In this document: positions 9,306-19,884 of the stretch, one piece after another
Position numbering within the stretch: position 1 is the stretch's first letter
Layout of the letters: each line of letters starts with the position of its first letter
NCBI RefSeq assembly: GCF_048771995.1
Contig: NC_133060.1
Coordinates: 3,901,501-3,965,500 of the forward strand
From: Taeniopygia guttata
Taxonomy: Eukaryota > Chordata > Aves > Passeriformes > Estrildidae
Reading direction: 5' to 3'
DNA: 64,000 bases
Translations under genes and position numbers: made by a program
Notes under the pieces: generated by a model
Database searches by the model: none
The model's input: the letters and a program-made list of their open reading frames with translations, nothing else
What the model was told of the DNA's origin: nothing

Positions 9306-9843
9306 CTGGGATGGACTGGGGCAGACTGGAACACTCAGATATACCAGGACCAGGACACAAAGGGACCAGATTTGGGGCACCAGGGGTCATACTGGGATAT
9401 ACTGGGACCACATTGAGGGCTACTGCGAACATGCTGAGGGCAATAGGGTGCTGTTGGGATACAGTGGGCATGACTGGGATCATACTGGGACTGACTGGAA
9501 TCATACTGCAAGTAACTAGAACCATAGTAGTGGTGAAAAGGTGCAATTGAATAAATGCAGGAGGCAGCTGGGATCCTATTGGGAGCAGCTGGCCCATGCT
9601 GGAGTCATATTGGGATCATACTGGGACTGACAGGATCATGCTTTGAGTGACTGGCGTAGTACTAGGAGTGTGTGGAACCATAGTTGTGTTGGAAAAGCGC
9701 AATTGGAAAGATGCTGGAGGCAGCTGGGATCCTACTGGGAGCAGCTGGCCCATGGTGGGGTGATACTGGGACTGACAGTGTCATACTTGGAGTGATTGAA
9801 ATAATACTGGAAGTATCTCAGTGTGACTGGGATCACACTGGGG
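9306..9843. repeat. ACTGGGA-based intron minisatellite, part 1
   Basis: Irregular reiterations of ACTGGGA with ATCATACTGGGA and ACTGACTGG variants. It lies upstream (minus strand) of the MHC transmembrane exon, as expected for class II B intron sequence. The repeat resumes at 10,418 after an LTR insertion. Confidence 0.75.
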
Positions 9844-10417
9844 TGTAATGATCCGCTCATGTGGGGTGCCGTGATGGTTCATTAACCAATCCCAAAAGTG
9901 CAAAAAGGCAAACAGCAGCGACCATCAGTTTAATCACAACAAATGCACCTTTTTTGTGGTACCAACAACAAAGGTTATGGAGGAGACAGAAAATGAAATA
10001 AAGGATAGAAAGAAAGGGGAATAGCTACCACCATGTGAGACGAGACCCTCAATGGTCCAGCCACATGGATTCGCCCTCCTGCATGGGGGTTACCCAAATT
10101 CATGCCAAAAAGTTACAGTTTATATAGTCTTTAGCCAAAGCCAGTGGCATCTGGCCAGAAGGTGGGGAGGACTGATGGGCCGTTGTGAAGAGACCCCTTG
10201 GTCTGTGAAGCAGGTGCAGGCGTGCAGGGACAAGCCACCGCTTGTCACAACCTGTTCAAATGCAGTGTTCTGTAGAAATACAGCGAGCACACCTGCAAAC
10301 AGTCACTTGGCAAGTGTCCACATCCACCTCGGCCCAGCTGGAACTCCTGTCGGGGGTCTTCAGGGTCCTTGTGACAATTGTGAGGCAAGTGAAGGAAATT
10401 TCGGACTGTCTCTCACA
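9844..10417 (-). mobile_element. Solo LTR (574 bp) in MHC intron minisatellite, TSD TGGGG
   Basis: The element has TG...CA ends: TGTAATGATC at the left and CTCTCACA at the right. It is flanked by TGGGG at 9,839-9,843 and 10,418-10,422. The minus strand has a TATATAAA box (about 10,117-10,124) followed downstream by ATTAAA, which fits U3-R order, so the LTR is read on the minus strand. The minisatellite continues on both sides. Confidence 0.7.
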
Positions 10418-10715
10418 TGGGGGTAACAGGGATTAAACCTGACATACCGCGAGTGTCTGGAAGTTACTGGGATCATACTGGGGGAGACTGGACTCACACT
10501 GGGATCATGCTTGGAGCAACTGGGACCATGATGTGGGCAAATGACATCCTAGAAGGAGTGACTGGGAGTGACTGGGTTCATACTGGAAGTTACTGGGGCC
10601 ATACTGGACTCCTACTGGGAGTTACTGAGAGTGGAAGGAACCATACAGGGCATGACTGGGAGAAACTGGAACCATGTTTGGGGTAACTGGGATCCTATTG
10701 GGAGTGACTGGGAAC
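10418..10715. repeat. ACTGGGA-based intron minisatellite, part 2
   Basis: It continues the 9,306-9,843 repeat across the solo LTR, with GACTGGGAGTGACTGGG-type units. Together they mark the remains of an MHC class II B intron whose upstream exons are gone. Confidence 0.75.
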
Positions 10716-11512
10716 ATAAAAGCTTGAATGGAGTTTCTATCCTGCGACATTCCTGGGGAGCAGCGGCAGCTCTGCACCCCCAGCCTGGGAATGGGAGCAG
10801 GGGAACCGCTGGCAGCACCTTCGGGACACAGCCAAGAGTTGAGGGGCTCCTCCCCCACTTAATTTTCTCTCCCCAGTTCAAATCATCCCCTCCCATTCAA
10901 ATACCCTCCATTCACATTTTCTCCCTACAATAAAAATTTCCTTGCCCCAGTTAAACATTTCTCCCCAGTTAGACTCTGAGCCTCCCCCCACCCCTGGCTT
11001 CTCCCAGCAGGACTCGGCCAGAACCTTCTGGAAACAGGAGAGGAAAGAGTTAGAAAATTCATCATTATTTTTTTGGTTTTTGGAGGATTTTCCTGTGGCT
11101 TTCCTGCAGAAAGCCCTTCCTTTCCAGGCGATAGCTGAGGGATCCTCTCAAGCTCCCCTCCCTTTCCAGTCCCTTTTTCCAGCTCTTTTCCTCAGATGAC
11201 CCAAACCTGCAGATTTTGGGGGGGTGGGAGGGGTCACTGCTCGGGAGTGTCAGAGGTGCCCCCAGGGAGGCCCCGAGGCCCCAGTGCAGTTCTCTCTGGC
11301 CTCTTGGAGCATTTGGAATCTCCAGCTCTCAGCCAGCGCTGCCCATGGGATTCAATCCCCCCTGCAGGGTTTTCCCCCAGACTGGCTTTATTTCCAGAGG
11401 GTTTTGTGGTTTCCCTTTGAGCCGGAGCCTGATGGCACCAGAGTGGCTGTGGATGAGGGGATAGAGAATAAACACGGGATTATAGAAAAAAAAAAAAGTT
11501 AAATATGTCTCA
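10716..11512. other. No recognisable gene
   Basis: Moderately GC-rich sequence with no ORF that resembles a known family. An AATAAA is present at about 11,466 just before a short A-run, so the segment could include an old 3' end. I see nothing further. Confidence 0.3.
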
Positions 11513-11629
11513 GAAATAAAATAAAATAAAATAACAATAAAATAAAATAAAATAAAATAAAATAAAATAAAATAAAATAAAATAAAATAAAATAAAATAA
11601 AATAAAATAAAATAAAATAAAATAAAATA
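11513..11629. repeat. (TAAAA)n microsatellite
   Basis: About 23 nearly perfect TAAAA pentanucleotides with one internal TAACA interruption. It creates a false minus-strand open frame of FYFIL repeats. Confidence 0.97.
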
Positions 11630-12110
11630 GTGAAAAATAAAAAGTAATGGCAGAGCTTTTTCTGCTGGGACTAAGGGTTTCTTGTCCACGTTTCAAGCTG
11701 GTTCTGAGCCAGTAACCAGTGGCTGGGAGAGACATTGCTGCTGAAGGACCTCATATTGCCAAAAGTAAAGTATGGAGTATCAAGTAACACCTTTCAAGGT
11801 AACAGCTCAGCTCCACACGCGGTCGGTCCCTGCCTATGACTGAAGGAGCCACGGAACCTGTGGAGCCCAGGAACTCCGGAAAATCGCTCCCATCCACTGA
11901 AAACCCTTTTCAGAAAGATTTTTTTGCCGTGACGCTCCCGGTGAGCAGCAGCACCTCAGCATCGCCGGGAGGTACTGCAGCAGCGGAGGAACCGCCGGGG
12001 CCGATCTGGGGCACAGCAGAGGGTTTGGGGTCTCCCGGAGCAGATCGGAGCTGAGCAGGATGCGCGACCAAGATCACCATCCAGCTCTGCCCGCGGATCC
12101 TGTCAGCTGT
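11630..12110. other. No recognisable gene
   Basis: Contains a short open frame at 11,836-12,054 with no family resemblance. It could be internal ERV sequence next to the LTR-like segment that follows, but I cannot support that. Confidence 0.2.
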
Positions 12111-12836
12111 TGGGGGCCAGGTCCCGAGCCCAGGAGGATCAGCATTTACGTCTCTTCAGCTCAGGAGGGCACAGTCTCCAATTGATTCGCCCGGAGCACT
12201 CGGAAGTCGCTGTTGAGACAGTGGTAACACACAGAAGAAAACCATGCATTTGAGATGGCTTCTCTCTGCTTATTTTAGCAGCAGGCTGTCTTTTATACCT
12301 TCTCACAAAGTTTACACCTATTCATTGTGTTATAAATTTGCGCCACAACGGAACATAATCCAATTAAGAATTTTATTAATTACAGCAAGTAGAATATGAG
12401 CAAAAGCAGCGCTGGACGACAGAGAGAGCCTCAAAAGCCGAAGCTCCACCGACTGCCGTGCTAATCCGTTCAAACAGACTCTTTTTATTCCAATTTCTTC
12501 TTTTGTCTTCCTGGAATTGCAGTATGATTCCACTCAGTCCCAGTGGAATAGTTCCTGGGGCGTTTTGCAGTCTCTGGTGTGAATGGTTGTTGTCTTATCT
12601 TGCATAGGCAGTCTCCGGTGTAAGTGGTTGTTATCTTACCTTGCATCAGCTGTGTCCGTTCGCTGTTTGCATACCTCCGTGGCCTAACCTTATCTCAATA
12701 AACAATACCTCAGTCTGTATTTTCTCACAGTTGTCTAACCTTTACATATATCTTAATAAACAATACCTCAGTCTGTATTTCTTACAATTGTATACAATAA
12801 ATTAATATTATGTTCACTGGTGCAACGTGGTTTCCA
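12111..12836 (-). mobile_element. Probable LTR, minus strand
   Basis: The minus strand begins near TGTGGAAACCACG, has AT-rich sequence, a GGTATAAAAGACAG TATA box (12,287-12,300) and a GC-rich tail ending CCCCCAACA at about 12,111, the layout of U3-R-U5. Within it a copy of the CAGTCTGTATTT motif is duplicated (about 12,708 and 12,766). I could not find a target-site duplication or primer site, so ends are approximate. Confidence 0.4.
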
Positions 12837-13725
12837 CAACTGTTTTCCGCCGACATCCAACTCCTGCAAGGTCGCCCCCGTTCATCTTTTCTTCTCCTTC
12901 GTTTCCACGACAATGACCTTGGTAGAACTCCTTTCAGGGGCAAAGGCGACTCTTACCAGCGTCTCCTCCTTAACTAACTCTTTTTGTCTCAAAGAGCAGC
13001 TGTGAGCCCCTTCCACACTCGGACCCTTCAACCTGCTCACTGACCCCACGCGGGTCAATGTCTCGTTCCAGCGGAGCTCCCGCCGCGCCCCTTTATAAAT
13101 CCTGCCCCCCACTTTTTCTCGCACTGCGCAATGGGCTCCTCCTGCCTCAAAACAGCCCCGAGGCGCCTGACCCGGGGGCGTCCCCGACAGGGGGTCCCTT
13201 CTATCCCGAAAAAACAGAACAAAGCTTTAAAAATCCTGCGTAATTGCCACAAATGGCCCCAAAAAGCGAAGCAGCCCACGGGAAGATGCTTATGAGGGAT
13301 TTAACTGACGGGCTGCAGCCAGAAGAGCGGCAGAGCACTGCTGGCGTTTGTACTTCAGACAGGTACATTGAATCCAAATTGTCAGCGGTTTCCACCACCT
13401 GCTCTCTCTCCTCTTTTCATCTTGACGGATTTTACACCGCTCCCTTTCACTCCACAGAGCTGGAAAGGAAAACACCGGCTGCCCATGGCCATCTCCATCT
13501 GCCTTCCAGACCTCCAGCCCTATGCTTTCTCCTCTCCCCTTTACTTTGCACCAGATTCTCCCTCCTCCTCCCCCTGACAGTTCGGGGGTGGGGGGAAGGT
13601 TTCGCCCACTCACACCACATCTCTCCTCTCACTGAGTCCCATTTTTCCCAGTCTGTATTCCTGCCGCTGCCTGCCCTTGTAGCCAGACCTGCCGTGGGGC
13701 TGGTTAATGGTGGAGTGAATTAATG
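12837..13725. other. No recognisable gene
   Basis: Mixed-composition sequence with a TTTATAAAT at about 13,090 and some CpG-rich patches. Open frames here are short and unlike known proteins. Confidence 0.25.
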
Positions 13726-14880
13726 CAGGGATTGTTGGGACTGGCTGGGTCTGGCCCGGTGCCTGGTGCCACCAAAATCGCTCTGTCACTGAAGCTGGGC
13801 AGGGCACAGAACACAAGGAGAGGCTTCGGGGTCAGGGTAAGAACAGGGAGAGGTCACTCATGGGCACAACTGACTTGGGGAAGTTAACTGAATTTATTAT
13901 TGTTGGGGATAAGGTGGTGGTGGTGGTGTTGTTTGCATGTTTGGGTTTTTACGGTCAGACAATTTTTTATCCCATCTTCTACCTGAAAGAAAAAACGGTG
14001 AGGGGGAGAGAGGGGAGACAAATAGGGGCAAACAAATTAAATGACCGTGCAATCTCACGTACCACGGGAATGGCTCAGCCAGAGAATGGAGAGTTTAGAA
14101 GTCTTGGCTGGGGAGTGACTTCTCTCTCTAGGGGATATTTTTCTTGGGAATTGTAGAAATACCTCAGGAGGTATTGCAGTGGACTCCAAGACTCTGGGGG
14201 ATGGAGTTGATGTCCGGCGCTTTCGGTGTGGCCGGGGATCGCAGAGCGAGCGAGCGCTGACGCGTGGTGCGGGGAGCGGGCGCCCGTTTCCCGGGATGGG
14301 GCTACGCTGTCGCCTTGCTGCCCGGGTCTGCCCTCCTGCCCCGTCCCTGCGGCTGTTGGGGCGTACCGAGGGCCCACGCTGCCCGTGGGATCCGATGGGA
14401 TCCGATGGGATCCGCCGGCCTGCGCTGCTCCCCGCCCGCTGCCGGGGTGGGTCGGTGCTGTACAGGTCGCTGTCCCGGGGGTCCCCAAAAGAGCAGTGTC
14501 CCTGTCTGGTCACGAATGTAACTGCATGAAAGGGGAAATCTGGGCTCGGTGGGGGGAAAGGGCTGGGATTAGGATTTGTTGGCCTGTGGTGCTGTTGCTG
14601 GTCTTGTTTATCTGTGTTGTTATTTATATATATATATTAGCAAAGTATTATTTCTTTTCCCATATCTGTGCCTGAAAGCCCCGTAATTTCAAAGATAAAG
14701 TATTTTGGATGGAGGGGGTCATCTTTTCCATTCCAGGAAGGTTGCAGCCTTCCTTGGTAGACACCTATCTTTTAAACCAGGACAATTGCCAAACAAATCA
14801 CAGCAGGAGAATGAAAATTAAAACAAATCCTACCAAAAACACCTTTCCCTCACCTCTGTCTGCTTCCTGGGCTTTGCTTT
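13726..14880 (-). repeat. ERVL-type family C repeat split by an LTR
   Basis: 13,726-13,898 and 14,785-14,880 together match, in reverse, the family C repeat at 3,965-4,250: CACCAAAATCGCTCTGTC on the left half and ATTGCCAAACAAATCACAGC on the right half. The intervening 881 bp (13,904-14,784) is an inserted LTR. Confidence 0.5.
13904..14784 (+). mobile_element. Probable solo LTR (about 881 bp) inside family C repeat
   Basis: It is bounded by imperfect 5-bp duplications ATTGT (13,899-13,903) and ATTGC (14,785-14,789). Its right end (CCCATATCTGTGCC..., AAACCAGGACA) matches the end of the well-bounded solo LTR at 24,566-25,229, supporting plus orientation. The interior holds a CpG-rich patch (14,200-14,480) with three GATGGGATCC-like repeats. 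The left terminus is not the TGTC typical of its relative, so the element may be composite. Confidence 0.4.
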
Positions 14881-15560
14881 CTCCCAGATTCCCGCCCTTC
14901 TCCCACCCAGAGGCACAGGGGATGGGGGTCACAGTCAGCTCATGGCACAGCCTCCCCCTCAGGGGCAGGAATCCTTGTCCCGCTCCAGCCTGGGGTCCCT
15001 CCCATGGGACACTGTCCCTCAGGAACAGGCTGCTCCCGTGGGGATCCCTCACACGCTCACAGGTCCTGCCAGGAGCCATTTCCATGGCTCTGCAGGGGCT
15101 TCCCGCGAGCTCGAGGCCTCTCTCAGGCATCCCCTGCTCCTGCCGGGGCTCCTGCCGGGGCTGCAGGCGGGTCCCTGCTCCATTACAGCCTCAGCTGCAG
15201 CTCCCAGCACCTCCAGCTCCAAGTGGCCCCGAGCTGGCAGTTCAGGGCAGCAGCAGCTCCTCAGCCTCCTGCCAGGCCAGGCCATTCCGGGGTGTGCAAA
15301 TCTCAACATCTGGGAGCAGCACACTGCAAGGGCTGGGGCAATTTCTCCCGTGTACCTCAACAAGCACCACAAGATCCACACTGGGCAACAGCATGGGCAG
15401 ACTGGGAGCTCTGGGAAGGGGCCCCGGCTCGGGGCAGCCCCACGGCCCCCACAGCAGCTCCGAGGCTCCTCCAGCCGGGATGGGACGTGGCAGGTGAGAG
15501 GGGAGGGGACGGGGCTGCCGGCACCAAGGGAGCACGAGGGACACCAGGGGCACTTCACAA
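14880..15560 (+). repeat. Zinc-finger-linked repeat Z with a zinc-finger remnant
   Basis: 14,920-15,200 matches the Z repeat of 15.95-16.3 and 36.85-37.15 kb. At about 15,335-15,395 the plus strand reads NKHHKIHTG, the tail of a C2H2 finger with its linker, with no complete finger around it. It is debris of a zinc-finger unit. Confidence 0.4.
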
Positions 15561-15564
15561 GCAT

Positions 15565-15905
15565 TTAATGCAAAATATAAAACCATAGGAAAGGCAAAAG
15601 CAACAGCAACATGAAGCAAAACGTGGCATGTCCCATAGTAGTGGGGTGACACTGTCCCGATGACAGGCACCCACCAAAGCCGCTCTCTCACTGCCCTCCA
15701 CAGCCCGACAGAGGAGACAAAATTTAACCAGGGGTTCAGGAGTTGAGATAAGGACCAGGAGAGATCCCTCATCAAACAATGTCACAGGCAAAACAGGCTC
15801 AAAATTGGAGATACGAATTGAATTTATTGCTAACAAATTCAGAGCAGGATGATAAGAAGTAGAAGAAAATCCTTCAAAACACCTTCCCCCACCCTTCCCT
15901 CCTTC
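15565..15905 (-). repeat. ERVL-type family C repeat
   Basis: Reverse match to 3,965-4,250: GACAGGCACCCACCAAAGCC through TTTATTGCTAACAAATTC, ending CAAAACACCTTCCCCC. It lies next to the zinc-finger locus at 16.5 kb. Confidence 0.45.
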
Positions 15906-15929
15906 CAGCTCTACCTTCTACTCCAGCAG

Positions 15930-16335
15930 TGCAGGAGACAGAGAATGGGGCCATGGTCAATTCATTCCCCGTGGCTTCTCCCTCTGCTCAGGGACAGGAA
16001 TCATTTCCCTGCTGCATACTGGAGTACCTCCCATGGGAAAGTTCTCCAGGAACGTCTCTACCCTAAGTCTATCCCATGTGCACCAGCCCTCCTCAAACTG
16101 CTCAAGTGTGGGTCACTGTGCCACGAGGTCAGTCCTTCCAGGACAGACTGCTCCACTGGGGACCCATCTCCCCATGGGTCTCCCATGGGGTTACAGCCTC
16201 CTCTCAGGCATCCCCCGTCTCCAGGGGGCTGTTCCAGGGGTTGCTGGGGGATTTCTCCATCCCCATGGATCTTCAGGGGCCATCAGTCTGCAATTTCCAC
16301 TCTCAGTCTGTGTCTCAATAGATGTTTCTGCCCCT
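15930..16335 (+). repeat. Zinc-finger-linked repeat Z
   Basis: It shares CTTCTCCCTCTGCTCAGGGA, GTGTGGGTCACTGTGCCACG and ACAGCCTCCTCTCAGGCATC with the copy at 36.85-37.15 kb. It sits 3' of, and antisense to, the minus-strand zinc-finger exon. Confidence 0.5.
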
Positions 16336-16527
16336 GCATTCATCCAGGTGCCCATGAGGAGGCAGGAAGACGTGGAGCACCCCCAGCCAAGCATCTCATC
16401 AGGACCACAGATCACCAGGGCTCTGCCCAACAGGGACCACTGGGGATCATCCAATGCAGATCCTCCCATGGGGGATGGAGCAGCGCATGAAGCTCTTCCC
16501 GCACTCAGGGCATTTCTGGGGCTTCCC
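16336..16527 (-). other. Zinc-finger copy 3, 3' UTR module
   Basis: On the minus strand this region follows the stop codon and contains the GGATCCTCCC / GGGCAGAGCCCTGGTGATC module shared with copies at 8.2-8.4 and 55.8-55.96 kb. Confidence 0.5.
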
Positions 16528-17631
16528 TCAGTGGTGCCTCTGTTGGTGTTTGTTCAAGTGAGAGTTCCTGGAGAAGCTCTTCCCACACTCGGGACACTCG
16601 TAGGGCCTCTCCCCGGTGTGGACGCGCTGGTGGGTGGTGAGGTGGGAGTTGCGTTTGAAGTCCTTCCCACAGCTGGGGCAGTGGAAGGGCCTCTCCTCTG
16701 TGTGTGTTGGCTGATGTTGGAGGAGATGGGCACGGATCCGAAACCTCTTCCCACACTTGGGACACTCAAAAGGCTTCTCCCTGGCGTGCACCTTCTGGTG
16801 GCGGCTGAGGTAGGACGTGAGCTTGAACCTCTTCCCGCAGTGCTCACACTTGTGGGGCCGCTCCTCAGAGTGCAGGCGCTGGTGGCTGATGAGGTTGGAG
16901 GAGTCACTGAAGCTCTTCAGGCATTTTCTACATGTGTAAGGTCGTTCCCCTGTGTGAATTATCTGGTGGCGAATCAGACGAAAGCTATTGCTGAAGCTCT
17001 TCTCGCATTCCAAGCATTTATAGGGCCGCTCCCCAGTGTGGACCTTCTGGTGTCTGCGCAGGCTGGAGCTGTGGCTGAAGCTCTTCCCACATTCCAAACA
17101 CTCATAAGGCCGTTCTCCAGTGTGAATTCTCTGGTGCTGTATCAGGGAGGACCTCTCACTGAACCTCTTCCCACACTCCAAGCACTCATAGGGGCATTCC
17201 CTGCTATGGATCTTCTGGTGCTTGGTCAGACTGGAGCTCAAGCTGAAGCTCTGCCCACACTCCCCACACTCATAAGGCTTTTCCCCACTGTGGGTCACCT
17301 GGTGCCGGAACAGGCTGGAGCTCCACCTGAAGCTCTTCCCACACTCCCCACACTTGTAGGGCCGTTCCCCAGTGTGGATCACCTCATGTTTCTTCAGGCA
17401 GGAGCTGTAGCTGAAGCTCTTCCCACATTCCAAGCACTTGTGTGGCTTCTCCCCACCATGAAACTTCTCCACCAGCTCCGAGCTCCGGCTGTATCTCCGC
17501 CTGCCTTCCTGGCTCAGGGGGGCTCTTTCCTCCTCACAGATCACTGGGCTGGGTTTGCAGACCCTCCTCCTGGGGGATCTCCAGGATTTTTCCTCCTTAT
17601 CCATCTGGCCAAGGCTTGGGAATGATAGATC
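16528..17631 (-). CDS. C2H2 zinc-finger protein exon, 11 intact fingers (ZNF copy 3)
   Basis: The exon begins at 17,631 after a CCAAACCAG acceptor and is open to a TGA ending at 16,528. About 65 linker codons ([17 protein letters not shown] start) precede eleven C2H2 fingers, each with both Cys and both His, joined mostly by TGERP linkers; three linkers are altered (HSRECP, HSEERP, HAREKP). The finger tips differ between repeats (for example [24 protein letters not shown]), so the array should recognise a long specific DNA site. The last finger ends HQQRHH-stop. A KRAB, SCAN or BTB domain is not visible within 1 kb upstream, so the N-terminal exon is unknown. The reading frame is fully intact, so it is probably a functional nuclear transcription factor. 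It is related to the B-locus type zinc-finger genes known in bird MHC regions; this is inference from context. Confidence 0.88.
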   Translation of the reverse strand, partial: DLSFPSLGQMDKEEKSWRSPRRRVCKPSPVICEEERAPLSQEGRRRYSRSSELVEKFHGGEKPHKCLECGKSFSYSSCLKKHEVIHTGERPYKCGECGKSFRWSSSLFRHQVTHSGEKPYECGECGQSFSLSSSLTKHQKIHSRECPYECLECGKRFSERSSLIQHQRIHTGERPYECLECGKSFSHSSSLRRHQKVHTGERPYKCLECEKSFSNSFRLIRHQIIHTGERPYTCRKCLKSFSDSSNLISHQRLHSEERPHKCEHCGKRFKLTSYLSRHQKVHAREKPFECPKCGKRFRIRAHLLQHQPTHTEERPFHCPSCGKDFKRNSHLTTHQRVHTGERPYECPECGKSFSRNSHLNKHQQRHH

Positions 17632-18350
17632 CTGGTTTGGGGGGAGAAACAAGGGGTGAGTGCCTTTGGATGGGGGTTCCTTCTGACCGAAGGCCATCTC
17701 AGGAAGTCACTGGGTGTTTTGTGTCCCTAAAACTCTTCAAACCAGCAAGATTCAGCCCCAAAAAAACTCCCAGGAGTTCCCCCTCTCACATCTCCACACT
17801 TTACGTTTCGCAGGTCCTCCTTCCCTGGACTGATGGGAGTCTCGTGGTTCCTGCTGTCCCCCCTCTCTAGGATCTCACTTAGGGATTATCCAGCAATCCC
17901 AAAGCCCCCGTCCACCTCCCGCACTCTGCACCCCCTTCCCCCCCAAAATCCCCAACCAGTCGTGGAGCCTCATTATCCATCCAACGGGCATCTGTGGTTT
18001 AGCTTTGGAGTCCTCCTCTAAATATCCATCCCCAAAAAAGCCCACCAGGGACCCCCCTGATATACATGGGGCGAGCTCCCCCTCCCAGATCACCTGCAGG
18101 ATGAAGGTGGGGAGGGAAAAGAGAGGCTCCAGGGGCCAGGAGTGCTGCAGACTCAGCAGGGAGTCCAGCTGGAACCTTCTTCTTCTTCCTCATCTTTTTC
18201 CTCCTCTTCCTCCCACTCCTCCTCCATCTCTCCTCCCGCCCGTCCTCCTTTTGGTAATCCCACCTCCTTCTCTTCCTCTAATCCCGGCCCTTCTCCTGCT
18301 CCTTTCTCTTCTCCTCCATTCCTTCTCTGCACCCCCCGAGCCCAGCACCC
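17632..18350 (-). repeat. Upstream module of zinc-finger copy 3
   Basis: Reverse counterpart of 2,180-3,228, including the intron end next to the acceptor, a GATCTGGGAGGG / GTGAGATCC-type block and a pyrimidine-rich tract at 18,178-18,330 (purine-rich on the coding strand). It probably holds promoter and 5' exon sequence. Confidence 0.45.
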
Positions 18351-18354
18351 AGGT

Positions 18355-18494
18355 TTGTTCACTTGTCAGCTTCTATCTGCACAAGAAGGTCAGGGGGTCC
18401 CGGGGGTCATGTCCGCTCTCCCCCAGAGTGTGTGTGCTCCCCCGGGGCCCCCAGCCCGGTGTCACCCCCTTTTCTCTGCCCGCAGAGCTCCTGA
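18355..18494 (+). pseudogene. MHC class II B fragment: end of transmembrane exon and tail exon (copy 3)
   Basis: Only the last codons of the transmembrane exon survive (LVSFYLHKK, ending 18,388) before a GTCAGG donor. The tail exon starts at 18,486 after CCCGCAG and gives SS-stop (TGA 18,492-18,494), so the C-terminus is KKSS. The left side is cut by the pyrimidine-rich zinc-finger upstream tract, showing that the junction arose by rearrangement. 3' UTR sequence matching copies 1 and 2 continues to about 18,690. Confidence 0.75.
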
Positions 18495-19110
18495 GCCACC
18501 GGCGGCCACAGCCCCTCCCCGTGGCCTCGGGCCCAGCCGGGATCCCCCCGCTCCATCCCCACGCTGATTTTGGGGGGTCGTGTGTCCCCCCAGCCCTGCT
18601 GTCACTCTGCCCCTGCCCGCCTGCTCCCAGTGTTCCCAGTAACGCTTCCCAGTTAAACCCAGCCCAGTTTATGGGGGGCAGTGGGGAGGGACTTGGGGGG
18701 ACACCGCAGGGGGGGGGGGGGGTCCATATGGGGGGGGCCAGATCCAACCCCGGGATGGATCGGGAACGGGGACCCCCGTGTGTTCCCCCCGTGTCACCCC
18801 GCTCTGGGGGGGCCCTGAAAGGAACCCCAGCGCGGCACCCAGTGGAGGTGGGTGCCAAAAGGCGCTGGGACCCTCCTAAGTCGCCCCGCAGCCCCCAAGG
18901 ACCCCCAAACCCCATAGAAAAATTCCACCCAAAAAAGATCTGCGGAAAGCAGCCAATCAGAGAAGGCGTTTAACATTTTTCATTAAAACAGAGCACTCGG
19001 CGTTGATGACTCCCCAGTTGCCAGCCAGACTCGCCCCCAGCCCCCCCACCAGGGGAATTTGGGGAGGGGGCGCGTGGGGTCACCCAGGCCGGGCCCAGAG
19101 CCCGCTCCAT
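18495..19110 (+). other. MHC class II B 3' UTR/flank with G-runs
   Basis: Matches the 3' sequence of MHC copy 1, including CCCAGTTAAACCCAG and GGGGAATTTGGGG near 19,050. A run of 14 or more G starts at about 18,709, with another G-run at about 18,730-18,738; these could form a G-quadruplex. No gene beyond the MHC tail is visible. Confidence 0.5.
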
Positions 19111-19630
19111 AAAGCAGCCTCTGGGCTGACTGATAGAGCTTTCAACCAATAACAACCATCCTAAAATGCATGCATGGACTGGTCGGGAGTCTGGGAGGCG
19201 TAGAGACCACTAGCTGTGTAGCACTGGGAGTTTTTAAATTGCCTATAAAAGATGGTGGGAAACAACAAACCAGGATGTCTGGCTGATGAGGCACCAGCGT
19301 CTGACTGTGTTAAGTCACTGAGAACAGGAACGTCCCACCTGGTGCCACCGTGTGAGGACAAACAGTCCAAGTTTTAGCCCGCGGGTAGAGCAGAGAGAGA
19401 CAGAGGGCAGACCCTGCAAAGGCTGTCCCCACAGTGAAAAGCCTAAAAGAAAGAGGCCGGAAAAGCCCGAAAATAGGCAGCAAAGGCTGAAACGATAAAG
19501 CTGCAACAAAGGTTGCAAGAAGTTTCAACCAAAGGGCTGTGGGAAAGAAGAAACTGGAGAAACTGAAAATAGAAGAAAAATACCACTGAAGACATCGGAA
19601 ACCTCATCTCTAAAGAGGAACACCCAGTCC
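19110..19630 (+). mobile_element. Probable 5' LTR and leader of class I ERV
   Basis: A CCTATAAAAGATGG TATA box (19,231-19,244) is followed about 400 bp later by a gag-like ORF. The segment could be the U3-R-U5 and leader of the decayed ERV at 19.6-24.3 kb. I could not identify a convincing primer binding site; TGGTGCCACCGTGTGAGGAC near 19,340 is tRNA-like at its start only. Confidence 0.35.
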
Positions 19631-19635
19631 TAAAG

Positions 19636-19884
19636 GTGTGGAAACTTGAGGAGTGGGACATAGTCTATGATGAAAAAGCATTACTGGCATTAATTATTTG
19701 GACTAAGAACCAGGGATTAAACACAACTAAAGACGCCGCTTTTGACTTTAATTTCTGGGCACAAATTGGTCAAAACATTCTGCAAGCAGCATCCAAAGGC
19801 ATAAGAAAATGCGACGAGAGTTATAAAGCCGTGGAAACGTATTTTGGATTTAATAAAACTACTGAATATAGAAGCATATGGTGA
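19636..19884 (+). pseudogene. Retroviral gag-like ORF fragment
   Basis: An 82-codon open frame includes ALIIWTKNQGLNTTKDAAFD and FWAQIGQNILQAASKG. The short helical style and position between an LTR-like segment and pol suggest the N-terminal part of Gag, which assembles the virus core. No zinc knuckle or late domain is visible, and AT-rich non-coding sequence follows. Identification is by position and style only. Confidence 0.4.

Noticed and set aside
11499-11735. Minus-strand frame of FYFIL repeats
   Set aside because: Encoded by the (TAAAA)n microsatellite.
14709-15497. 262-codon plus-strand frame
   Set aside because: Runs across an LTR end, family C and Z repeats; no domain apart from a few residues of zinc-finger debris in another frame.
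16033-17625. 530-codon frame antisense to the zinc-finger exon (similar ones at 3,235-3,891, 27,760-28,332, 54,581-55,336)
   Set aside because: Repetitive [15 protein letters not shown]-type text is the antisense shadow of C2H2 repeats.
19336-19356. TGGTGCCACCGTGTGAGGAC as a primer binding site
   Set aside because: Only the first bases agree with a tRNA 3' end, and the LTR end next to it is not defined.
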